Shown: positions 1 through 8,122, counted from the first letter of the stretch. The stretch is 15,296 bases of DNA from Bacillota bacterium (GCA_021820165.1 JAKADW010000007.1:1-15296); one strand, 5' to 3'. The notes: generated from the sequence alone by a model not told the origin. Translations and numbers: made by a program.

Positions 1-1
1 G

Positions 2-619
2 GAAATCCGTTTGATTGACCTGACCCCCGATTCTCTCATTGATCGATTGAAGGCCGGTAAGATTTATCCGCCCGCCACCGTTGCCAATGCGCTGCAAAAT
101 TTCTTTCGCAAAGGCAACATTACCGCGCTTCGCGAGATGGCGCTCCGGGCCGTGGCGGACGACACCGATGAACGGCTTGAGGACTACATGGATAATCACG
201 ACATTGTCGGCCCCTGGGCGACGCATGACCGCATATTGGTGGCGCTGACGCCGTCTCCCAACGGCTCCCGGCTGATTCGCCGGGGATATCGGCGTGCTCG
301 GCGCCTCAAGGCTAGCCTCACGGTGGTGACCGTCCTGCCTCAGGGCATCCAGGGTCTGCCGCGAGCGGACGCCGAACGGCTCGAGGGACACCTGTCCTTG
401 GCCCGAAAACTGGGGGCACACGTCGTGGAACTTGAGGATTCCAATGTGCCGCGGGCCTTGGTGAACTATGCGAAAGAGCACCACGTTACGGAGATTATCA
501 TGGGTGAGTCGCGCCGATCGCGTTGGGAAGAGATTGCCCGAGGCTCCGTCATTAACGAAGTGCTTCGGCTATCCAGCAATATAGACATTTTAGTCTTAGG
601 GGAGGAACCGAAGGAGTAG
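2..619 (+). CDS. KdpD-like sensor protein without kinase domain, 3' part
   Basis: The reading frame is open from base 2 to the stop at 617-619, so the gene begins upstream of the window; a TTG at 11 is probably not the start. The visible 205 residues match the second half of the KdpD N-terminal domain (the LIDLTPDSLIDRL and NFFRKGNITALRE motifs near residues 4-44). A universal-stress/UspA-like domain follows (from about HDRILVALTP to the end), with the typical KdpD-type GESRRSRWEEIARGS nucleotide-loop segment. In full KdpD this part is followed by four membrane helices and a histidine kinase. Here the protein stops right after the stress domain, with no membrane or kinase segment. Stand-alone proteins of this type are known beside Kdp potassium-transport genes. 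A role in potassium or c-di-AMP sensing is inference from family knowledge. The upstream context is not visible. Confidence 0.82.
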   Translation, partial: EIRLIDLTPDSLIDRLKAGKIYPPATVANALQNFFRKGNITALREMALRAVADDTDERLEDYMDNHDIVGPWATHDRILVALTPSPNGSRLIRRGYRRARRLKASLTVVTVLPQGIQGLPRADAERLEGHLSLARKLGAHVVELEDSNVPRALVNYAKEHHVTEIIMGESRRSRWEEIARGSVINEVLRLSSNIDILVLGEEPKE

Positions 620-621
620 GC

Positions 622-650
622 TTCAGGGCACCATGCGCTGGTGCTATAAT
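622..650 (+). promoter_or_regulatory. extended -10 promoter of the gatCAB operon with a dyad in the spacer
   Basis: A perfect TATAAT lies at 645-650, preceded by TG at 642-643 (extended -10, TGCTATAAT). The -35 position at 622-627 (TTCAGG) is a poor match, which an extended -10 can tolerate. The predicted transcription start is near 657-658. The spacer 628-644 is a perfect inverted repeat, GCACCA-TGCGC-TGGTGC. It could be an operator, or the stem of a weak terminator for the upstream gene, although no T-tract follows. Promoter identity is inferred from sequence only. Confidence 0.6.
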
Positions 651-678
651 TTACAGGATGTGCAGGGGAGGGAACCCG

Positions 679-984
679 GTGGAGTTAAAGGACAGCGAGA
701 TATTGCATGTGGCCCGGCTAGCGCGACTGCGCCTTACCGAGGGCGAGTTGGCACCCGTACGAGACGACCTCAATCGGGTGCTGGAGTACGTGGAAAAGTT
801 GAACGAATTGGACCTGAATGATGTAAAGCCCACCATGCATGTGTTGACGCAGGAGACCCCGCTTCGGGCGGACGTTTGTGGGGAATCGCTGTCGGTGGAG
901 GACGCCCTTAAAAATGGTCCCAAGGTCGCCGATAATATGTTTGTCGTTCCCAGAATCATGGACGGGGGGCAAGAAAATGCCTGA
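679..984 (+). CDS. gatC: Glu/Asp-tRNA(Gln/Asn) amidotransferase subunit C
   Basis: GatC is the small subunit that wraps around and stabilises the GatA-GatB complex for transamidation of mischarged Glu-tRNA(Gln) or Asp-tRNA(Asn). The 101-residue product has the family signature near its start (ILHVARLARLRLTEGEL) and the C-terminal P-x-AD-NMFVVPRIM-type segment, and its length is normal. The GTG at 679 is preferred because AGGGGAGGGA at 664-673 sits about 6-7 bases upstream. An in-frame ATG at 658 has no ribosome binding site and coincides with the predicted transcription start. Residues before 679 would not belong to the conserved domain. It is the first gene of the operon, and its stop overlaps the gatA start by 8 bases. 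Confidence 0.9.
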   Translation: MELKDSEILHVARLARLRLTEGELAPVRDDLNRVLEYVEKLNELDLNDVKPTMHVLTQETPLRADVCGESLSVEDALKNGPKVADNMFVVPRIMDGGQENA

Positions 985-2428
985 GTTATGGACGCGCTCG
1001 GCAGGTGAGTTGCATGACCTATTTAGCCAAGGCGAGGTTTCCGCCACGGCTATCGTCAAGGCACACTTAGAACGCATTCGTGCCCTCAACGAGGATATAC
1101 GGGCTTTTCTTTTTGTCGACGCCGACGGAGCGTTGCAGCAAGCCCGCCTGGAGGATCAATGGTCGATTGAGGAGCGAAAGGCACGGCCCCTCGCGGGAGT
1201 TCCGGTGGCCTTAAAAGACAACATTGTTACCCGGTCGATGCCGACGACTGCCGGCTCTAAAATTTTGGGCGAATTTCGGTCGCCCTATGATGCTACGGTG
1301 GTGGACAAGCTCGTCAAGGCTGGGGCGATTATTATTGGCAAGACCAATTTGGACGAGTTTGCTATGGGTTCATCCACCGAGCACTCGGCCTTTGGGGTCA
1401 CACGAAATCCCTGGGATAGGGAACGCGTACCGGGAGGGTCGAGTGGAGGGTCGGCAGCCGCGGTAGCGGCTCGGATGGTGCCTGTGGCTTTGGGTAGCGA
1501 CACCGGGGGCTCGATCCGCCAACCGGCAAGCTACTCCGGTATCGTCGGGTTTAAGCCCACATATGGGCGGGTCTCCCGCTATGGGCTGATCGCGTTTGCG
1601 TCCAGCCTCGACCAAATTGGTCCCATGACCCGAACCGTGGAGGATGCCCACCGTGTTTTTGAGGTGATTGAAGGCTACGACCCTCACGATTCCACGTCGA
1701 TCCGGGATGCTTCAGGCAGCCGTAACACCGAGTCTCATCCGCGTAGGGTTGGGGTGCCGAAAGAGTATTTTGGAGACGGCATCGATCCTTATGTTCGAGA
1801 AGAGGTCGAACGGGGTCTTCACATATTGCGTGACCAGGGCCATCAGTTAGTGGAGATTTCCCTGCCGCACACGGAATATGCGATTGCAGCATACTACCTC
1901 ATTGCCCCGGCTGAGGCATCGTCCAACCTCTCTCGTTATGACGGTGTCCGCTATGGAGTGCGCACTGAAGCGCGCGATCTTCTCGGCATGTATGAGGCCA
2001 CCCGCGACGAAGGATTTGGGGACGAGGTCAAGCGGCGCATCTTATTGGGGACGCACGCCCTGTCCGCCGGTTACTATGATGAGTACTATTTGACGGCGTT
2101 GAAGGTCCGTACTCTCATCCGCCAAGATTTTGAACGGGCTTTTGACGAGGTGGACGTCATTGTTACCCCGACCACCCCGGACCGGGCTTTCCGGTTCGGA
2201 GAACGGAGCGACGATCCCATCCGTATGTATCTTGGCGACATTTACACGGTGACCGCCAATTTGGCTGGGGTTCCCGGTATTTCCCTGCCAGTGGGGATTG
2301 GTGATGGGTTGCCGGTGGGATTGCAATTGCTGGCACCGGCCATGGCCGACGGGGCCCTTTTGGCTCTCGCAGGCGAGTTGCAAGGGGCACTAGAACCGAT
2401 GCTTTGGCCGGAGGAGGCGCACAAATGA
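977..2428 (+). CDS. gatA: Glu/Asp-tRNA(Gln/Asn) amidotransferase subunit A
   Basis: GatA is the amidase subunit: it releases ammonia from glutamine (or asparagine), which is channelled to GatB. The 483-residue product has the complete amidase-signature catalytic triad: Lys80 in GVPVALKDNI, the cis-Ser at Ser155 in PGGSSGGSAA, and the nucleophile Ser179 in GSDTGGSIRQ. Length is normal for the family. The ATG at 977 was chosen because a G-rich ribosome binding site (964-969) lies just upstream and because it fits the conserved N-terminus. The frame stays open further upstream, but only opposite gatC coding sequence. The gene overlaps gatC by 8 bases and ends in an ATGA overlap with gatB, as expected for a coupled complex. 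Confidence 0.96.
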   Translation: MPELWTRSAGELHDLFSQGEVSATAIVKAHLERIRALNEDIRAFLFVDADGALQQARLEDQWSIEERKARPLAGVPVALKDNIVTRSMPTTAGSKILGEFRSPYDATVVDKLVKAGAIIIGKTNLDEFAMGSSTEHSAFGVTRNPWDRERVPGGSSGGSAAAVAARMVPVALGSDTGGSIRQPASYSGIVGFKPTYGRVSRYGLIAFASSLDQIGPMTRTVEDAHRVFEVIEGYDPHDSTSIRDASGSRNTESHPRRVGVPKEYFGDGIDPYVREEVERGLHILRDQGHQLVEISLPHTEYAIAAYYLIAPAEASSNLSRYDGVRYGVRTEARDLLGMYEATRDEGFGDEVKRRILLGTHALSAGYYDEYYLTALKVRTLIRQDFERAFDEVDVIVTPTTPDRAFRFGERSDDPIRMYLGDIYTVTANLAGVPGISLPVGIGDGLPVGLQLLAPAMADGALLALAGELQGALEPMLWPEEAHK

Positions 2429-3897
2429 GTCAGGAATATGAGGTCGTCGTCGGGCTTGAGGTTCACGTGGAATTAAAGACCGAGACCAAGCTATTTTGCA
2501 ACTGTTCGACAGGCTTTGGGGCGGCTCCCAATTCCCATACCTGTCCCGTGTGTCTGGGCATGCCCGGAGTCTTGCCAGTCTTAAATCAGGAGGCTATTCG
2601 GCTAGCCGTGCGCTCAGCGTTAGCGCTGAATTGTACGGTGCATCGATACTCGAAATTTGATCGCAAGCAGTATTTCTATCCCGACTTGCCGAAAGCCTAT
2701 CAAATCTCCCAGTTTGATGAGCCCTTGGCCGAGTTTGGATTCGTGTCCATTGCTCGCGGCGATGGCGAAACCAGAAAAATTGGCATTCGCCGAATTCACG
2801 TGGAGGAAGACGCGGGCAAACTCAATCACATGGGTAATCGGTTGGGCGATGCGACGGGATCCTTAGTGGACCTGAACCGGGCGGGTGTACCGTTAATTGA
2901 GATTGTGTCGGAGCCTGATCTTCGCTCGGCGGAAGAGGCGAGGCTCTATCTCACCGAACTTCGGGCGGTCTTAAGCTATTTGGATATATCGGACTTACGG
3001 ATGGAGGAGGGCTCGATGCGTTGCGACGCTAACGTATCGTTGCGCCCCCGAGACTTTCACGGGAGCCTCGAAGACTTACCGCGGGTGGAGATTAAAAACG
3101 TCAACTCCATCCGGAATGTTCAGCGGGGCATCGAGTACGAGGAATCCCGGCAGCGGGAAATGCTGGCTCGGGGCGAACGGATTGTCAAGGAGACTCGCGG
3201 GTTTGACGACGGAACCGGTCGCACCTATAGTCAACGCAGTAAAGAAGAGGCGAACGACTATCGCTACTTTCCCGAACCCGACTTGCCTCCCTTGGTTTTG
3301 GACCCGTCATGGATTGAGGACATGCGAAGTAATCTACCCGAACTTCCCGACGCGATTCGGGCGGGTTTGGTGGCGCGTGGTATTCCCGCCAAAGACGCCG
3401 AGGTCTTAGTGTTGGACCGCGATGCCTATCAATATTGGCAGGAAAGCGTTCAAGCGTTCCCTGATGAGCGGATGGTCACCAACTGGATGCTCTCTGACCT
3501 GGCGCGGCTTATCAATAGCCGCGGCGAGAGCTTTAAGACCTCTCGGGTGCGACCCGAGGGGCTTGTGGGACTGTTGACGCTCATTCAAAGGGGGACCTTG
3601 TCCGGGCGCATGGCCAAAGAAGTATTGGAGGCCATGTTCGACACGGGGAAGACGGCCAAGGTATTGGTGGACGAGCGCGGGTTAGCGCAAATTACCGACC
3701 AAGGAGCTATTCAGGCGGTAGTCGAAGACGTGTTGAAACAAAACCCGGCTGTGGTGGTAGACTTCCTCTCCGGCAAAGATAAGGCCTTGGCCTTTTTGGT
3801 CGGCCAGGTAATGAAGGCCACGCGCGGTCAAGCTAAGCCGGACCTCGTGAATCAACTCTTGCGGGATGCCATCCGGCGCGACCACCAAAATGTCTAG
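2425..3897 (+). CDS. gatB: Glu/Asp-tRNA(Gln/Asn) amidotransferase subunit B
   Basis: GatB is the kinase/transamidase subunit: it phosphorylates the glutamate or aspartate attached to tRNA and then amidates it. The 490-residue product begins with the hallmark EYEVVVGLEVHVEL. Four cysteines (Cys25, Cys27, Cys40, Cys43) form the zinc site, and conserved stretches such as RKQYFYPDLPKAYQISQ and HVEEDAGKLNH follow. The C-terminal roughly 150 residues are the helical YqeY-like tRNA-binding tail, ending in a typical LVNQLLRDAI. The ATG at 2425 overlaps the gatA stop (ATGA) and follows GGAGGAGG at 2409-2416. The 3' end overlaps the next gene by 8 bases if that gene starts at 3890. Whether the enzyme serves Gln, Asn or both cannot be read from the sequence. 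Confidence 0.96.
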   Translation: MSQEYEVVVGLEVHVELKTETKLFCNCSTGFGAAPNSHTCPVCLGMPGVLPVLNQEAIRLAVRSALALNCTVHRYSKFDRKQYFYPDLPKAYQISQFDEPLAEFGFVSIARGDGETRKIGIRRIHVEEDAGKLNHMGNRLGDATGSLVDLNRAGVPLIEIVSEPDLRSAEEARLYLTELRAVLSYLDISDLRMEEGSMRCDANVSLRPRDFHGSLEDLPRVEIKNVNSIRNVQRGIEYEESRQREMLARGERIVKETRGFDDGTGRTYSQRSKEEANDYRYFPEPDLPPLVLDPSWIEDMRSNLPELPDAIRAGLVARGIPAKDAEVLVLDRDAYQYWQESVQAFPDERMVTNWMLSDLARLINSRGESFKTSRVRPEGLVGLLTLIQRGTLSGRMAKEVLEAMFDTGKTAKVLVDERGLAQITDQGAIQAVVEDVLKQNPAVVVDFLSGKDKALAFLVGQVMKATRGQAKPDLVNQLLRDAIRRDHQNV

Positions 3898-4768
3898 TGG
3901 CCTCCATTGGCGCATTGTCGCTCCCAGCGGGGCGGTGAACCGAGAACGAGTCGAGCGAACGATCCAGCTGCTGAAGGCCGGGGGCCACCGGGTCTCGCTG
4001 GGAGAGCACATGGGGGCATCTTTCCATGCGTTAGGTTTCGCCGGGCGGGATGCGGAGCGCGCCTCTGATTTGATGGAGGCGCTGGCAGATCCCGACGTCG
4101 ACGTGGTCGTGGCGGCCCGCGGCGGATATGGGGCGATGAGAATTTTGGATAAGGTCAATTGGGATCAAGTGGGCCGGTTGGCCCCGAAGCCGGTCGTCGG
4201 ATTTAGCGACATTACCGCGCTTCATCTCGCCTTGGGCCGCATCGGCTGGCCCACCATTCATGGACCGAATGCCGAAAGCGATTGGAGCCAGACGCCCACC
4301 CGGGATAGTCTCTTCCGTCTGTTGAACGGCCACAGAGGGCCCATCAACCCCTATCCGTTAACCTTACTCGATGGCGATCCGGGTTCCATGACGGCTTCCT
4401 GGTGCGGGGGTAATTTGACGTTGGTGGCTTCCTTGATGGGAACGGCTCACGAGCCCGATTGGACCCGCCGGGTGCTGTATCTGGAGGAAGTAAACGAGGC
4501 ACCCTATCGCATTGATCGCATGCTCGTGCAACTCCGATTGGCGGGCGTCTTCGAGAAGGTCCAAGGGGTGGTCTTTGGCGACCTCCGTCTTCCTTCGGGG
4601 GAAGGTTCCGATGTTGTGGTCCAGGACATTCTGAAGGAGGTAGGGGCGACGCACCACATTCCTGTCTGGTGGGGGCTTCCCTCAGGACATTCGGAGCCCA
4701 TCTGGAGTCTCCCCCTGGGGCGGCCGCTTTCAATCGACGACCAGGGATGGGTGACCTCCAATGACTAA
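3890..4768 (+). CDS. S66 family LD-carboxypeptidase (murein tetrapeptide carboxypeptidase)
   Basis: This serine peptidase family cleaves the terminal D-alanine from murein tetrapeptides during cytoplasmic peptidoglycan recycling; some members instead act on microcin C7-like compounds (MccF). The 292-residue product keeps the Ser-Glu-His catalytic set: nucleophile Ser106 in PVVGFSDITALH, the glutamate at Glu199/Glu200 in YLEEVNEAPYRIDRML, and His267 in GLPSGHSEP. AARGGYGAMRIL (about 75-86) is the typical region before the nucleophile. No signal peptide is seen, consistent with a cytoplasmic enzyme. ATG 3890 (overlapping the gatB stop) is preferred. ATG 3866 is in frame and would add 8 residues; neither has a strong ribosome binding site, so coupling to gatB is likely. 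Confidence 0.9.
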   Translation: MSSGLHWRIVAPSGAVNRERVERTIQLLKAGGHRVSLGEHMGASFHALGFAGRDAERASDLMEALADPDVDVVVAARGGYGAMRILDKVNWDQVGRLAPKPVVGFSDITALHLALGRIGWPTIHGPNAESDWSQTPTRDSLFRLLNGHRGPINPYPLTLLDGDPGSMTASWCGGNLTLVASLMGTAHEPDWTRRVLYLEEVNEAPYRIDRMLVQLRLAGVFEKVQGVVFGDLRLPSGEGSDVVVQDILKEVGATHHIPVWWGLPSGHSEPIWSLPLGRPLSIDDQGWVTSND

Positions 4769-6176
4769 TTATAAGACGGTTACTGTTGGCATTGAGCGCA
4801 TGGGACAGGCAGGCGATGGGGTCGGACATTTGCCCGATGGGCGCTTGATTTTCATCCCCGGGGCACTGCCCGGAGAAGTGGTGGATGCTCGGGTGACCGA
4901 ACTCCGGCGGAACTTCGCGCGCGGCCAGTTGCGGGCTCTTGAGGGGCCCGCTTCCCCGGCGCGCCAAGTCCCAAGGTGTCCGATTTTCCTTCAATGCGGC
5001 GGCTGCAATTTCCAGCACTGGGACTATGCCGAGGAGAGCCGCTACAAGGAAGATCGTGTCAAAGAGGCCTTGAAGCGAATCGCCGGACGAGATACCCGTG
5101 TCGTCGAACCGATTCGCCCGAGTCCGAATCCTTATGAATATCGGAACAAGGGACAGTTTCCGTTTGGTGGCGAGCCCGGCAGAGTGCGCTTGGGCCTCTA
5201 TCGGCGGGGAACTCATGAAGTGATTGCCGCACGCCATTGTGACATTCAAGACCCTTCGGTGAACGAGGTGTTGGCGGTGGCCGAAGACTTGTGCAACGAG
5301 GCCGGCATTCCTCCCTATCGTGAAGAGACTGGGGAGGGAGTTCTCCGCCACCTCTTGATCCGGTCGTCCCAACGAGAAGGTCACGCGTTGGTGCTACTGG
5401 TGGTGAAAGAACGCCACCCAGCCTTAAAGACACTTGCCCTGGCGCTTCGGCGAAAAGTACCCAGCATTTCGGGTGTCGGCCTCAATATCAATGTGCACCG
5501 CACGAATCGGGTGCTCGGGGAGCACACCGAGGTCTTGGCAGGGCAAAGAACGATCGAGGATGTCATTTTAGGCATGCGATTTCGCTTGTCGTTTACCTCC
5601 TTTTTTCAGGTTAACCCGCATCAAGTGGAGGTTCTCTACGGGGCTGCCTTAGGGTTTCTGCCGGACGATGTGGATACCGTGTGGGATCTGTATTCGGGCG
5701 TCGGAACACTGGCCACGCTGGCCTCGCGGAAGGCGAAGCACGTGCGCGCGCTCGAGATTAACCCGGACGCGGCAAAAGATGCGGAAGAGAATTTCCAGCT
5801 AAATCAGCGGCACAACATTACCATTGATGTGGGACGAGTGGAAGCGCTCCTTGACGCTTGGATTGGTGAGGCCAGGGTGGCGCCGGAGGCCGTGATTGTC
5901 GACCCACCGCGGGCGGGATTGGACGTCGCTGTCATTGATCGCCTCCGGGTACTGCGCCCAAAGCGTATTATTTATGTGAGTTGCAATCCCGACACCTGGG
6001 CACGCGACGTGTTCCGGCTTTCTCCGTCTTTTGAGCTTCTAAAGGCTATCCCGGTGGACATGTTTCCTCGTACCGACCACGTCGAGGTTGCCTCCTGTTT
6101 AACGCGTCTCGGGGAGGCGATGGCGGACAAGAAGCCAGACAACAAGGGCCCCGAGAATGCCTCCAAATCCCACTAG
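4761..6176 (+). CDS. rlmD: 23S rRNA (uracil-5-)-methyltransferase, RlmD/TrmA family
   Basis: This S-adenosylmethionine-dependent RNA m5U methyltransferase has 471 residues. Visible parts are: an N-terminal TRAM RNA-binding domain (about 1-60); a [4Fe-4S] cysteine set Cys73, Cys79, Cys82 and Cys160; the substrate region SFFQVNPHQ (280-288); a SAM-binding loop DLYSGVGTLA (309-318); the DPPRAGLD motif (381-388); the catalytic nucleophile Cys408 in YVSCNP; and the general base Glu442 in RTDHVEVASCL. These are the signatures of the RlmD/RlmCD/TrmA group. The exact target uridine (RlmC, RlmD or dual RlmCD) cannot be told from sequence alone. The start overlaps the carboxypeptidase stop by 8 bases. 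The last 20 or so residues are a low-complexity hydrophilic tail encoded opposite the end of the permease gene. Confidence 0.88.
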   Translation: MTNYKTVTVGIERMGQAGDGVGHLPDGRLIFIPGALPGEVVDARVTELRRNFARGQLRALEGPASPARQVPRCPIFLQCGGCNFQHWDYAEESRYKEDRVKEALKRIAGRDTRVVEPIRPSPNPYEYRNKGQFPFGGEPGRVRLGLYRRGTHEVIAARHCDIQDPSVNEVLAVAEDLCNEAGIPPYREETGEGVLRHLLIRSSQREGHALVLLVVKERHPALKTLALALRRKVPSISGVGLNINVHRTNRVLGEHTEVLAGQRTIEDVILGMRFRLSFTSFFQVNPHQVEVLYGAALGFLPDDVDTVWDLYSGVGTLATLASRKAKHVRALEINPDAAKDAEENFQLNQRHNITIDVGRVEALLDAWIGEARVAPEAVIVDPPRAGLDVAVIDRLRVLRPKRIIYVSCNPDTWARDVFRLSPSFELLKAIPVDMFPRTDHVEVASCLTRLGEAMADKKPDNKGPENASKSH

Positions 6177-7502
6177 CGCCCCGACCAATTCACCCGGGGC
6201 AAAGGGGGAGACGGCCATGCTGCACAACACCACAGCCATCACGACATAGGTGGAGATAGGGAATCCCCACAGTTTGTGAGTCAGCGAACCCGGATGGTGC
6301 TTCTCTAAGTAGGGGCGATACAGGCGTTCAGTGAGCAAGATCATCAGCCAAATGAACATGGCTTGAAATCCGGTCGCGGTCACTAAATAGCTGTAGGCCT
6401 TTTTGGGTAGTACGTAGGCCAACAGGATCGTGAGTGCTAGAAGGCCGGCGCTGGTCCAAATCGCGCGGCTGGGCATGCCCTTTCGGTCGAGGCGGCCTAG
6501 TGCGCGAGGGGCGTTGCCTTGCTGAGCCAGAGCATAAAGGACGCGGACGTTAGAATAGAGGGCCGCGTTCATGGTCGAAAGCACCGCGAAGAGGAGCACA
6601 ATGTCCATAATGAGGGCGGCGTAGGGGAGCGTGCTCAGGCGAAGGGCGACGATGAAGGGGCTGACCGCATCCGACTGCATGCTCCACGGGGTGAGAACCA
6701 AGATCACGGCAATCGAGCCTAGGAACATTAGGGTGACGAGAATGGTGGAATTGCGAATGGCATGGCCGATGGTCTCTTTGGGGTGCTTGGTTTCAGCGGC
6801 CGCGAGCCCAATCACCCCGGTGCCGGCATAGGCAAACAGCACGAGAATCATGGCCGGTAACGCATGATACCAGCCGTTTGGAACCCACCCTCCGTGCCCG
6901 GTTAAGGTTGTCCAGGGGGAGACCGGGTGGCGGGTCGGAAGAATATGGAATGCCATCAGAACGCCCAGGACAATAAAGGACAGGACAGCCAGCGTTTTGA
7001 CACCCGCCATGACACCTTCGATGGTACCAAAGCCCCGGACGCTCAGAAAATTAATGCCGATGATGAGCGCCGAGTAGACTAATGCCCAAGCCCAGAGGGG
7101 AATGGCGGGGAAAAACAGGCGCGAAAACAGCGCGGCCGCGGTGACCTCGCTAGACATGGTGAGGACACTTGAGAACCAAAAAATCCACCCCGTGACAAAG
7201 GTCCAACCCCGGCCGAGCACTTTCTCAGTAAAGACCATGAAGGATCCTGGGGTTGGGGTGGCGATGGACATTTCCGCAAGAGCATTAATTTCGAGAATCA
7301 TCATCAGGGCGCCTAAGGCATACATGGCTAGGGCGATAGGTCCTGCGTGTCGAATGGCCAGCCCACTGGCCATAAAGAGACCCGATCCCATGATGCCGCC
7401 GATGGTCAAAAGCGTCAGCGTGGAGGCGGTCAGATCTTTTTGAAAGGCGTGATGGCTTCGACGGGTTCGGGGGCGGCTACGACCGGGTGTTTTGATTCCC
7501 AC
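6099..7502 (-). CDS. APC superfamily amino acid permease (AAT-like)
   Basis: This is a 467-residue polytopic membrane protein with about 12 hydrophobic segments, the normal size for the amino acid-polyamine-organocation superfamily. The broken helix 1 motif GGIMGSGLFMASG (35-47) and the helix 6 region FAYAGTGVIGLAAAETKHPKETI (split here as FAYAGTGVIG then LAAAETKHPKETI, 223-245) form the substrate site and resemble the amino acid transporter (AAT) subgroup. The substrate cannot be predicted. The GTG at 7502 is chosen because GGAGG (complement of 7512-7516) stands 9 bases upstream; an in-frame GTG at 7547 would add 15 residues without support. The gene is convergent with rlmD and shares 78 bp with its 3' end. 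It diverges from the thioesterase gene, leaving 111 bp for two promoters. Confidence 0.9.
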   Translation of the reverse strand: MGIKTPGRSRPRTRRSHHAFQKDLTASTLTLLTIGGIMGSGLFMASGLAIRHAGPIALAMYALGALMMILEINALAEMSIATPTPGSFMVFTEKVLGRGWTFVTGWIFWFSSVLTMSSEVTAAALFSRLFFPAIPLWAWALVYSALIIGINFLSVRGFGTIEGVMAGVKTLAVLSFIVLGVLMAFHILPTRHPVSPWTTLTGHGGWVPNGWYHALPAMILVLFAYAGTGVIGLAAAETKHPKETIGHAIRNSTILVTLMFLGSIAVILVLTPWSMQSDAVSPFIVALRLSTLPYAALIMDIVLLFAVLSTMNAALYSNVRVLYALAQQGNAPRALGRLDRKGMPSRAIWTSAGLLALTILLAYVLPKKAYSYLVTATGFQAMFIWLMILLTERLYRPYLEKHHPGSLTHKLWGFPISTYVVMAVVLCSMAVSPFAPGELVGALVGFGGILGALVVWLLVRHRLPETR

Positions 7503-7613
7503 GAGTGTTTCCCTCCGTTTGCATTCATGAGCCGATTCTGGTAACACCTTAAGAGAATGGCGAGCTTAGCATTGCTTGGGCGTGCCAGAGTTATGCAGGG
7601 GAGGCAATTCTGG

Positions 7614-8084
7614 GTGCTAGAGGGTAAACGAGTCACCGAGTCACGTACCGAAATGACCGAATTAGTGTTGCCGGGAGACTCGAACCAGTTAGGAAACATT
7701 TTTGGCGGGCGGATCATGCATTGGATGGACGTCGCGGCAGCCATTACTGCTAACCGCCACGCGGGACACGTGGCCGTAACCGCATCCATGGATAGCTTGG
7801 AGTTCTTGAATCCAATCCGAGTCGGTGAGGTGGTCCACCTAGTCGCCCAGATTAACTGGGTGGGGCGGACGTCCATGGAGGTCGGGGTCGACGTCTACGG
7901 AGAAAACATGGACACCGGCGAACGAAAAAAGACCTCGACCGCCTTCCTCACATTTGTGGCACTTAATCAGAACGGGGATCCGGTGGATGTGCCCCCCTTG
8001 ATTTTGTCTACGCCAGAGGAGGAGGAGCGTTTTCACGCAGCAGAAGCTCGTCGGCGAGAGCGCCTCAAGAGGCGGCACCGCTAG
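7614..8084 (+). CDS. acyl-CoA thioesterase, hotdog fold (ACOT/YkhA type)
   Basis: This enzyme hydrolyses acyl-CoA to free fatty acid and CoA in the cytoplasm. The product has 156 residues, the typical single-hotdog length. It carries the family signature ESRTEMTELVLPGDSNQLGN followed by IFGGRIMHWMDVAAAI. Asn24 and Asp39 are the likely catalytic pair by family comparison. A second conserved stretch is VTASMDSLEFLNPIRVGEVV. The charged C-terminal 25 residues (EEEE, then many Arg) look like a helical tail. Start choice: GTG at 7614, with AGGGGAGG at 7597-7604 nine bases upstream and the conserved LEGKRV beginning right after it. ATG codons at 7557 and 7593 lie upstream of this ribosome binding site or overlap it. 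Substrate chain length is unknown. Confidence 0.9.
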   Translation: MLEGKRVTESRTEMTELVLPGDSNQLGNIFGGRIMHWMDVAAAITANRHAGHVAVTASMDSLEFLNPIRVGEVVHLVAQINWVGRTSMEVGVDVYGENMDTGERKKTSTAFLTFVALNQNGDPVDVPPLILSTPEEEERFHAAEARRRERLKRRHR

Positions 8085-8113
8085 TCTTATTGCGACTAAA
8101 ACTACCCTGTAAA

Positions 8114-8122
8114 TTTGTCGAA
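8114..8122 (+). promoter_or_regulatory. candidate Spo0A box (perfect 9/9)
   Basis: TTTGTCGAA matches the Spo0A-box consensus at all nine positions. It lies in the intergenic region 177 bases before the pilus operon start codon and forms part of the outer left arm of the palindrome 8113-8180. Binding is inferred from the consensus and from further copies within 90 bp. Confidence 0.55.

Noticed and set aside
1112..1120. TTTGTCGAC, an 8/9 match to the Spo0A box
   Set aside because: It is a single copy inside gatA coding sequence, far from any promoter; one such match is expected by chance.
3682..4158. 158-codon open frame on the - strand
   Set aside because: It is opposite the gatB end and the carboxypeptidase start, has Ser/Thr/Arg-rich low-complexity translation and no ribosome binding site support.
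4344..5384. Long 346-codon open frame on the - strand
   Set aside because: It lies fully opposite the carboxypeptidase and rlmD genes, whose catalytic motifs are intact; its translation is Pro/Arg-rich without recognisable domains.
8060..8073. Palindrome CGCCTCAAGAGGCG as a terminator of the thioesterase gene
   Set aside because: It lies inside the coding sequence before the stop codon and has no T-tract.
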